In this document: piece after piece, positions 55,852-64,000 of the stretch
Numbering within the stretch: position 1 is the stretch's first letter
Layout of the letters: every line of letters begins with the position of its first letter
NCBI GenBank assembly: GCA_039621445.1
Contig: CP154954.1
Coordinates: 44,867,847-44,931,846, forward strand
DNA length: 64,000 nt
DNA from: Euglena gracilis
Taxonomy: Eukaryota > Euglenida > Euglenophyceae > Euglenales
Reading direction: 5' to 3'
The notes under the pieces: model-generated
What the model saw: only the letters and a program-made list of their open reading frames with translations
Database searches by the model: none
Told to the model about the DNA's origin: nothing
Made by a program: the position numbers and the translations under genes

Positions 55852-56194
55852 CAGGCTTCTTTTTAAGACCCCCGGGGGGGAGGGGGGGGAATGCAGCGCC
55901 AGGCCTTAAACCAGACAGAAGCCAAAGTGCATCTAAGGGGGGAGGGGGGGTCCCCCCCCCCCACCCAGGGTGGCGCAGGCCCCCCCCCGGGGGGGGGGGA
56001 CCCCCCCCAAAATCGGGCCCGTTAAAGGCAATTTTCAAAAAATTTTGGCGCTTCGCGCCGAAAAGGTATACCCAGCGCCTCCGGCGCGGGACCCCCCCCC
56101 CCCCCCCGCGGGTCCGGCCAGGACCCCCCCCCCACCCCCCCCCCAGCCCCCCCCGGGGGGGGGGGGGGGGTCAGGTGACCTAAAAAGAAGCCTG
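55852..56194. mobile_element. Non-autonomous inverted-repeat element (343 bp), 8-bp target duplication
   Basis: Ends CAGGCTTCTTTTTAAG and CTAAAAAGAAGCCTG. Exact flanking CCCCTTAC (55,844-55,851 and 56,195-56,202). Interior of G/C homopolymers around GGCGCTTCGCGCCGAAAAGG and GCGCCTCCGGCGC hairpins, shared with 60,714-61,018 in opposite orientation. Confidence 0.93.
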
Positions 56195-56489
56195 CCCCTT
56201 ACACCAGTGCTCTTTTGTTGCTCCGCCTGGCCGGGTGAGCAACTCTGGTGTAATTCCAGCGCTGTAGGGACATACGCTTACCTTGTGTGGTTGGTGTGGT
56301 TCCCGTGGGTGGGTCTCCCCCCGGGGGGGGGGGGGCACTTCCTTTAAAAGAGGTCTCGACCGGGGGGAGTGCCCCACCTCTCAAACTGCAGTCAATGGCC
56401 GTGGGGTGGTCGTTCGTCACATGAGTGGTCATAGGGCGAGAGGGGGATACAAACCAAAAGGCCAAAGGCCAATGGTTGCGGCGACGGGT

Positions 56490-56702
56490 CTGCGGAGACG
56501 CTGGGCGGAGGTGCATGGCGTGGTGGATGCGGTCGCTCAGCACGCCCGGGGCCGGCTGGAACGCCCGCAGCGCAGTGAGGGCCGCCGGCAGCCGGGCCCC
56601 AACCCACTCCAGGCTGGCCTCCAGGCGGGCCACCAGGTCCACGATGCGGAGCACCTTTGGCGGCAGCGCCGGCCCGGGGAACGCGCCGCAAGGGACGCCT
56701 TG
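56490..56702 (-). CDS. Gene B upstream helical exon
   Basis: Reads QGVPCGAFPGPALPPKVLRI then VDLVARLEASLEWVGARLPA and ALTALRAFQPAPGVLSDRIH. Starts after GGGGTCAG, a conventional acceptor. GC-rich, strongly coding-like. No family recognised. Confidence 0.6.
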
Positions 56703-57306
56703 CTGACCCCGACCCCCGACTCACTAAGTGGGTCTTTGAGCTAAGCCCTCCCCCCCCCTGTGGGGGTTGGGCCAAATGGTTGCCCCACCAGAGGCGTGGT
56801 TTTCCTCTGTTTTTTTTTGGACCCTAGAATTGGGCCCCCCAAAAGTGCCCCCCAGAGCCCCCCCCCCCCCCAGGGGGTGGGTGGACAAGTCTGGACCCCT
56901 CAGGGGATTAACGAAAAAAGGGGGGAAACCTGTTACTATTATTAACTGTTATTTCCTCCCAGGAGGAAAGATCGAGCACTTTGCTGGGAGCGAATGAAAG
57001 TTTCCTCCGCCCTGAAAAGGCACCAATCAACACAGGGCAGGGATCCAGGCTCCAAATGAGCCACTGAACCCCCTCCCCGTAAAAAAAGACACGCAGCCAA
57101 ATGGCCTTCATCGCTACACACACTCTTTGCTTTCAAGCCATTGTGAAACACCATCTGCAAACAGGCGTCCTTCGGCAGACGACTGCTTTTGTTTTGTTCC
57201 ACAGGGAAGGGGAGGAAACCCTTGCGGTGAAATGCATCGCAGATCCCGGAGATAATCCGATGGGGTACCCGGCGGGGATCCTCACAGCACGGCGCTGGGT
57301 GAGACC

Positions 57307-57394
57307 CCCCGGGCGATGAAGACCTTTTCGGTGTAGGCAAGGATGTGGGCTGCCGGAAGGCGGAAGCCTGAGAAAACCCACCCCGAAAGCTTCC
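57307..57394 (-). CDS. Gene B upstream exon, GWVFSGFRLPAAHIL
   Basis: Follows CCAAGGCAG on the minus strand and reads GKLSGWVFSGFRLPAAHILA then YTEKVFIARG. The pattern of aromatic strands and RLPA resembles a Cache-like sensor, only as a guess. The 3' edge is approximate. Confidence 0.5.
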
Positions 57395-57476
57395 CTGCCT
57401 TGGCGGGACTTGGGCCGCGAAGGGGGCGAGGATGGCGGCGGTGGTGTTGGGGGGCGGGCACCCCGTCCGGCATCGT

Positions 57477-57529
57477 GAGGAGGAGGAGGAGGAGGAGGAG
57501 GAGGAGGAGGAGGAGGAGGAGGAGGAGGA
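57477..57529 (+). repeat. (GGA)n microsatellite
   Basis: About 17 GGA/GAG units. Poly-Glu, poly-Arg and poly-Pro/Ser/Leu frames across it are artefacts. Confidence 0.95.
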
Positions 57530-58149
57530 AGCTCCGTCGAGCTGCCACACAGACTTATTGGAGAAATGGGGCACCAAACAATGGGTCCAGCCAAAGAACA
57601 CCAGCCTGGTGGTTGGGATCATTGTCATCACCATCATCCTCCTCCTCTTCCTCCTCTGACAGACTAAAATGGTGCCGAGGTTGGCAAAGAAGACAAAATC
57701 AAAATCAAATCCTGCAGATGACCCAGAATCTTAAATCTTCTTTGAGTACTCTTCTTTGACATCAACTTCTGAAAACACATCAATGATACCACAAATTTAC
57801 AGAGGTGCAGGCAGAAAATTTTTTTTGATGGGAAATCTGCTGGGAACGATGCATTGTGCTATGCTGTGGCCACTTTGATACATGAGTGTGGAGCGTCCGC
57901 GGAGGTGTGATCCTGTGAGGGAATGATGCTTGGTGTCACACCATTGTTGGCCACGCCCAGTGAAGGGATGATCAATCGCCCGCCCCATGAACTGCGCGGT
58001 AAAGACGCGCGCATGCGGACATGCATTCACACACAGACAGACAAACCCAGAGAGTATGCACACTGTATCTGGAAACCGTCAAGCAGTTGCGTTGGACCCA
58101 AAAAAGGGGTATCCTTCTGATCAAGAACGGCGTGATTGGAAGGGAGGTC

Positions 58150-58232
58150 GTGGCGACCGCACCACTCTCGCCCGTGTGGGACCGAATCCACGCTTCCGCC
58201 CGCTCCAGGGCTCGTGCGACGCCCAGGCTGTG
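58150..58232 (-). CDS. Gene B upstream exon, LGVARALERAEAWIRS
   Basis: After CCCCACAG, reads SLGVARALERAEAWIRSHTG then ESGAVATTS. Helical. The 3' edge is uncertain. Confidence 0.5.
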
Positions 58233-58997
58233 GGGCAAAGCCACGGTCTGGCTCAACGAAGACAGCAAAGACCGATCAAATGTGGGGCAAGGGGGGGGGC
58301 ACCGGTCGACGCCAGCCCTTGGGCAGGGCACGCAAGGGCTCGGGGACCGCTGGGTCCGCAGCTGCTGGGGGTGTGCGAGGAGAGCCAGGGATGCGACTTA
58401 CTGGGGGGGGGGTTGGCCCTTTCCATTAGAACACAAATCTGTCCGACCGCGTTCTGTGAAAAATCTGCAGGAATAATGAATGGAATAATGAATTGAAATT
58501 GGTCAACAACGGGAAAATAACGATTTCTGGAGTCCCTGGAAAAAGCGTCCATCCGCCCAAAACACCAATAATGTCGACCGTTAGAGGCCCCAACCAGGCC
58601 GTTACCAGCTACTCAGATCTACAGGCCATGTAAAGGTGTAAAGGCCAAAGAGAAAGGGTTTAACGGTCTTTAAAGGTCCTTAGTTAATTTAAAAAAAAAT
58701 CCCGTCCCCACCTGGCATTGGGGGGGGGGGGTCGGATGCTCCCCCCCCCCAGAATGGACGTGGTTGAACTCCCCCACCACTCAAAGGGGTTCGGGGATTC
58801 CATACAGCCCTGAAATGAGAGTGGTGCAGCTAGCCCACGAAGGACGACCTCTGAGCACATCCCTGGCCAGAGACGGGGTCACTTGCTTCGCTGTTTGATG
58901 CCGGGGGCACGTACACTGCGTGGCTCTCGAATTCAGCTTCACCGTCTGAAGAAGGAAAAAAAGGTGACTGGTGGTTAAAGACAAATCCGCAGCATAC

Positions 58998-59229
58998 GTG
59001 CTTGTAAGGCCGGGGAGTGCGGCGCTGCGCTCCACTCGGCCCGGGACCCACGAGCCCCCAGCATCCCCTTCGGGGTGCCTCGGGACGGAGCAGATCCACT
59101 TCGTGAACGTCCGAGCGTCCGTCACGGCCAGCAGCATCCCCTTCAGGCGGGAGAGGAGGCACGAGAGGTGGACGTACCGCTGGTGCTCGGGGGCCTCCGC
59201 CGGGGTGCGCAGCAGGTCCAGGGCGTTGC
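58998..59229 (-). CDS. Gene B upstream exon, 77 codons
   Basis: Conventional acceptor CCTTAG and donor GTATGC. Reads NALDLLRTPAEAPEHQRYVH then LSCLLSRLKGMLLAVTDART and FTKWICSVPRHPEGDAGGSW. Helical and GC-rich. No family recognised. Confidence 0.6.
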
Positions 59230-59779
59230 CTAAGGATCCTCCCTCCCTGTGGGGGTCCAGCTCAGAGGCTGAAAATTTTGGGATGGCTGGATAAAGGCGT
59301 CCCGGGCGGGAGCTAGGCCCGGTCTGGGGTCAAACCGCATACTAAAAAAATCAAAATCACAAAAATGTCAAAAAAAACTGCCAACTGTGCAAAAAAAAAA
59401 ATCGATGTTTTGACCCCAAAAATGTCCTGGCTTTTTTTTTTTGATTATTGCACCCATTGCATCCCCGAAAGGGAAAAATCGGTCACTGTCCAGCCGCCCC
59501 AAGAGCGGCTGGAAATTAATAAATCTCGATGATGGGGGGGTCCGGAGCTGGAAAACGGCTGTTGGCGGGAAAAAAGGCTGCTGGCTGGCTGGATCCCCCC
59601 CGGCGGTGTGGGGTCAAGTTTTCTCAAGCAACGCCCTGAGCAGGTCACAGTAGTGAAAGACGCACAGCCGTTTCAGCTGGCGTTCGACATTTGAGCAGAG
59701 GGCTTTGGTACCAGGCGGAGGCCACCCCCCCCAAAAAATTAAACACGACACTGAAATGGTGGGGGTAGGAAACTTTGCA

Positions 59780-59976
59780 CCGTCAATGAGCACCTTGAAG
59801 TATTTCAAGAGTTTGCCCAGCCCCGTCCAATGTGGAAACCTGACCTCACAATGTATCCTGCATGTTTCAGGCAGCAGCATTTTCCAGTGAGCAGCATCTT
59901 CCCAGCTGTGGACCACCACGTTTCTCCCCCTTGGATTTTGAATTGTAACTGAGAGGCATGAATTTACCTCTCTGGG
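59780..59976 (-). CDS. Candidate exon, SVTIQNPRGRNVVVHSW
   Basis: After GTGCTGCAG, reads PREVNSCLSVTIQNPRGRNV then VVHSWEDAAHWKMLLPETCR and ...TGLGKLLKYFKVLIDG. An internal GTGAGG at 59,844-59,849 could end the exon early. AT-richer than other B exons; may belong to a different gene. Confidence 0.4.
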
Positions 59977-60047
59977 CTGCAGCACCCCCGGCTCTGGCCA
60001 AACAATGACGAAGCACCCATGGTCATCCAGATTTCCAGACCCAGTCA

Positions 60048-60082
60048 CGCTCAGTCACGCCAAGTCACGTTCGGTCACTCAC
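60048..60082 (+). repeat. TCACGCTCAGTCACGC short tandem repeat
   Basis: Four imperfect 10-11 bp units of CAGTCACG(C/T)(T/C). Confidence 0.7.
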
Positions 60083-60713
60083 AACCAGACCAGTCCTAAC
60101 ACAGAAAAAAAAGGGTCAAAATTGGTAAAAGTGGAGGGGTGTCATTTATGACGGGGATGGGCAATGCCTCCCTGGCGGCAAACAACCACCCCAGGCACCA
60201 TCAAATTCAGCCTCCAGTTTGAACCTGGCTCTCCAGTTTGAACCAGGAATGTTTCACATCAAAAATGCACATGTCAAATGAGATATACGTAATGGAGTGG
60301 CCCAAAGGTCGGTGGCAGAAAGACACTGATGGAAACACAAAGCGACCTCTGGAAGGGCAGCCTCCTGAGCTGAGCGCAGGCTGCCCAGAAATGTTTCGAC
60401 GGCAGCAACCTAAAGGTTGGGGGTCTGGGGTGGGGGTAGGTGGGGGCGGATTGGACTTGAGACATTCAAATCAGAGGATGGGTAGGGGGCAGGTTTGGAG
60501 CGTTGGCAGGACAGTGTGGGTTTCTGGGGGACCCCCCCTTTACAGATGTCCATTTTTGGACCCCTTCCAATCCCCCCGAGATAGATGAAAACTTTGACAC
60601 AACTAAGTGGCCATTTTAGGCCCCCCAAAAAGGCCTCAAAATTCTTCCGGCACCTTCCGTGCCAGTTCTTGGTCATTTTGGGGGGGTTTGCAATACAGTT
60701 GGGACACTGGGAC

Positions 60714-61018
60714 CAGGCTTCTTTTTAAGTCAGGAGACCCCCCCCTTGGGGGAGGGGGGTGGGGGTGGGGGTGTGGGGGGGTGGGGTCCGTGGCCGGGCC
60801 CCCCCCCCGGGGGGGGGGGGCCCCGCGCCGGAGGCGCTGGGTATACCTTTTCGGCGCGGAGCGCCGAAAATTTTTGAAAATTGCCTTTAACGGGCCCGAT
60901 TTTGGGGGGGGGGGTCCCCGCCCCCCCCCCCCACCCCCCCCCCCCGGGGGGGGTCCCGCGCCACCCTGGGTGGGTGGGGGGGGGACCCCCCCCCCGGGGG
61001 GTCTTAAAAAGAAGCCTG
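60714..61018. mobile_element. Non-autonomous inverted-repeat element (305 bp), 8-bp target duplication
   Basis: Starts CAGGCTTCTTTTTAAG and ends CTTAAAAAGAAGCCTG, a perfect 16-bp inverted repeat. Exact flanking ACTGGGAC (60,706-60,713 and 61,019-61,026). Same internal hairpins as 55,852-56,194, reversed. Confidence 0.94.
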
Positions 61019-61479
61019 ACTGGGACGCTCCCCCCCATCCCAGCACAGTAAAGCAAATAGTGCTATTTTTAGAACTTTTTGGAACCTCGGGACCCCTCCT
61101 CTCCCTCCCAATGTTCCTTGGGTTCACGGCCAGGTCACGGGGGGGGGGGAGGGATCGGGAACCAATCCAGAACTAAATAAATAGGTATTCAAATTTTAAG
61201 CATCTCAAAATATTAAAGAGATTTAGCAGCAAAACAAGAATCACCAACCCAAATTAAAAAGTTCAAGCATTAAACTTGGGAAATCCACCAAAAATTTTCA
61301 TCAAATTCCAAATCACAAAATTGCAGATCACCAGAGAAAAAGGTCAGAGAAAAAGGTTGCCAGGGCTGCTAGTTCAGGTTTCGGGGGACTCCAGTTTGGG
61401 GACCACCCGAATGCGGAGGCCGTGTCTGCAGAAAGCATTACCTCTAGAACGTTCTACCTACAGGAGGTGAAGCCTGGTA

Positions 61480-61768
61480 AAGATGAGAAACATCTTCTTG
61501 AGCTGCACGAGCTCCTGCCGGACCATGAACGCCTCCGGTGGGGCCGCCTCCTTCTGGCGGCAGCCCCAAAAAGAAAGCCAAAGGGCATCGCACTGCCTCA
61601 GGGGTGCGACAGTTTCAACACAGAAGGGGAGGGGGCGAAGGAGAAGGCGGAGCACGGCCAGCTGCCGGCAACGCTCCAGGATGCAGCCCACCACAGCGGC
61701 GGGCAGTGAACCCTCGAGGTCACGCTGGGCCGCTTCGAGGGAGTAGAAGCCAGAGCATTGCAAGATGT
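61480..61768 (-). CDS. Large upstream exon of gene B or a neighbour
   Basis: Reads SGFYSLEAAQRDLEGSLPAA then VVGCILERCRQLAVLRLLLR ... TVAPLRQCDALWLSFWGCRQ ... EAFMVRQELVQLKKMFLIF. Bounded by CCCTG (5') and CAGGCTTCACC (3') on the minus strand. Mostly helical. No family recognised. Confidence 0.55.
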
Positions 61769-61799
61769 TGGGGCAGGGAGTGCCAACTTCAGCGACCAT

Positions 61800-64000
61800 G
61801 GCCTCCCCCCCCCTGCAGCTCAAAAACAAACTGCGAGCTGGGGAAATCGGTGAAATCTCTTGCAGTGTCCTTCTCAAGATGGGCCATGAGGACAAGTTTG
61901 AATGAGTGTGGCATAGACAATCGCTGGTTTTGGCCACTTTTTGTTTCATTGTGGCAACTTTTCCACCCATTTTTCTTTATTTGGGGTGGTTTTCACTCAT
62001 TTTCTCCATATTGGGTCATCATTCCATTTCTAGTATTTTGGGTCAATTTTGGAACACAAATATCTTTTTGATATCTTGCTTTTGTAGTCCTTTGGGCTTG
62101 ACACAGACACCTACAACATCCTTCAAAAAATCATTTTTTTGCAAAAAAAAGGACATTCTGCATTTTTTCACAAAGTCCTGCAAAATGCAACAAAATACTG
62201 CAAAATTGTGTTTTATTGTGATTGTTTATTGGAATACCTAATGACTAGGTAATGCAAAGGTATCGAGGAAGAGTGAAAAAATGGACGCCTTCTTGTAGCA
62301 CGAATATTCACGAGCAATCACTAATAATCACAAAGTTTGTTGAAATGCCATTTTTTCAATCACATTTCGCCCCAAATATGTTTGCATTTCATGTCAAATT
62401 GCGTGCATTTTGATCTCAAAAGGTTTGCACTTGGCACCAATGCCTGCATGTTGTCTCAAAAATGTGTGCACACTCTACCAAAATACCATAGGGAACCGCA
62501 AGGGGGATCGGAGGGGGGGAGGCTGCCCCCCTGTGATTTTGGGGTGAAAAATTTTTCACCCCTGGACCCGCCCCCCCGAACCCTATTCTGAACTCAATTG
62601 GGCTTCCAATATTCACAAAAAAATACACACTGACTAGGAAAATCTGCAATTCCAAAAAAAAATTCATCGGGAATAAAACACAATGGCTCTGATGATGAAA
62701 ATAGACAAAGGTAGCACAGGAGAGAGGATGGCAGAGCAAAGGCCTCTCGCCATGCTTGTTTTCCTTAAATCAGAGGGACAATTTCAGTGATGAGATAAAT
62801 TTTGATTCATAAATACTCATAGTTGTTTGTGGTTATTTGTGATTATATTTGCGATTATTCGTGATTATTCGTGATTTGGAGAACCCCAAAGTTTGTGCTG
62901 GTTCGTGATTATTTGTGATTACTCTCACCCCCCCCCCTCAAACTGGCCGCCCCTTAGGCACCTTGGACCCCCAAACGGTCAACCTCGAGGGGGGGGGGGC
63001 AATGTGGGGAGTACCATTTAACCATTTTTGACTGAAATAACCAATTTGGGGGGGATTCTTTTTCCAGACCGGATGGCCAATTGGGGGGGGGTGGAAAACC
63101 GGCCAACTTTGGAATGGTGAATTTCTGAAAACCGAGCGCCAATCTGGCCTGGGTTATCTCCCAAAACCCAAACGGTCAATCTGGGAGGGGGGGGTGAGAG
63201 CATACGTGGCATGGATTTGGGGAATCCCTGCACAAAAAAAAACACTGCCACACATATCTTTCAAAAATCCCGAATGTTTGGTAAAAAAAATGGAAAATTT
63301 TGGCACAAAAAACCAACAGGAAAAACACAAATTGATTTCTATCCCACAAAACATGGCTTCTTGATATCTTTGCTACTTCTGCAACTTCTTTGCAATTATT
63401 AAGCTTTGTCAAGGAGAAGGTTTTCATTCACTCCCTGAAAATGGGGCTCCACATCAAGAGGACATAGCCCAAGAATGCCTCTGCTGATGTGAGCTGCTTG
63501 GGCATGACTTATGAATTGTGTTGCATCTGCCCATGGCGGCCCTGCAAGAACATCCATTGTGATGTTCCCTGAGCAGGATCCAATACAATAAGACAGCATT
63601 GCAAACAAAAATGGCAGACGACTCTAAAACCCTAGCCTTCGTCTGGGACACAGTTCAATTAATGAGGATGTGTTGGTTAACCCGAAAAAAGGTCGCCTTG
63701 TGGTATCTTGCAAGCACTTGTGTACAAACAATTGATAAAACATATTGACGGTCTTTGCCAATGAAAAAAAAAAGACGAAGAATAACAAAATTTTAGTGGT
63801 CGAATATTTGTCGACTCTTTGCTAGAATATTTTTGCAATATTCGAATGTTCGAATATTTTGAAGTAATCGAATATTCGTCGAATATTCGAATGTTCGAAG
63901 CAGCCTTATGCGGGCCAGGCGGGGAGTTGCGGGGAAATCAAAATGCCGTTGAACAGGGCATTTTGAGGGCTTCAGTACCACCCCCCCCCCCTTATTGTCC
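61800..64000. other. Right end of window, no gene supported
   Basis: AT-rich sequence with GTGATTATTCGTGATT repeats (62,820-62,930), G-run blocks near 63,000-63,200 and TCGAATATTCGAA repeats at 63,800-63,900. The last 100 bases contain the GGCGGGGAGTTGCGGGGAAATCAAAAT phrase also seen at 11,369 and 24,531. Confidence 0.5.

Noticed and set aside
1-64000. Ciliate-type DNA elimination as the reason for short direct repeats at exon ends
   Set aside because: Cannot be excluded from sequence alone, but coexisting GT-AG introns and the CAG/CTG 3/5 layout fit euglenid nonconventional introns better.
42358-64000. Reverse transcriptase or transposase genes
   Set aside because: No catalytic motif of either was seen on any frame.

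Overview
Eukaryotic nuclear DNA. The coding content is many short exons, almost all on the minus strand, scattered through very long introns rich in microsatellites, G/C homopolymers and small inverted-repeat elements. There are no bacterial operons or ribosome binding sites. The best fit is a euglenid or another euglenozoan. Next to ordinary GT-AG introns, these genes carry interruptions that start CAG(G) and end (C)CTG. If 3 nt before CAG and 5 nt after CTG are removed with the interruption, conserved cyclase residues are restored exactly. From memory, that is the layout described for euglenid nonconventional introns. A short TTAGGG tract is compatible. Species is not determinable.

Gene A (minus strand, 5' end to the right; catalytic exons 6.0 to 0.3 kb, sensor exons 18.7 to 7.7 kb) looks like a membrane adenylate cyclase: a probable extracellular Cache-like sensor, a transmembrane segment running into a HAMP-like start, then a class III cyclase domain. 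The last cyclase exons lie beyond the left edge.

The whole sensor block (about 6,475-19,641) is repeated head to tail at about 19,650-32,770 with near identity. The second copy has all sensor exons but no transmembrane or catalytic exons. Each copy contains the same GT tract, (AG)n and TACA arrays, T-rich degenerate repeats and tandem GTGTCCAC-type repeats.

32.8-40.3 kb is mostly repeats, with a few weak exon candidates and a TTAGGG tract.

Gene B (minus strand, about 61.8 to 40.4 kb) encodes a second class IIIb-type adenylate cyclase. Its catalytic domain is readable to the stop codon at 40,393, with first metal Asp, second metal Asp, the Lys/Thr substrate pair, the VNVASR motif and a Glu-rich tail. 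Upstream of the cyclase is a C1-like zinc half-motif exon, then helical exons of unknown function. Two large B introns hold distinct families of GCGCA palindromes.

The most interesting signal is the relation between the CAGG...CCTG introns and non-coding mobile elements. At least six elements in the window have CAGG...CCTG terminal inverted repeats and 8-9 bp target duplications. One such element splits an exon of gene A that is intact in gene B.
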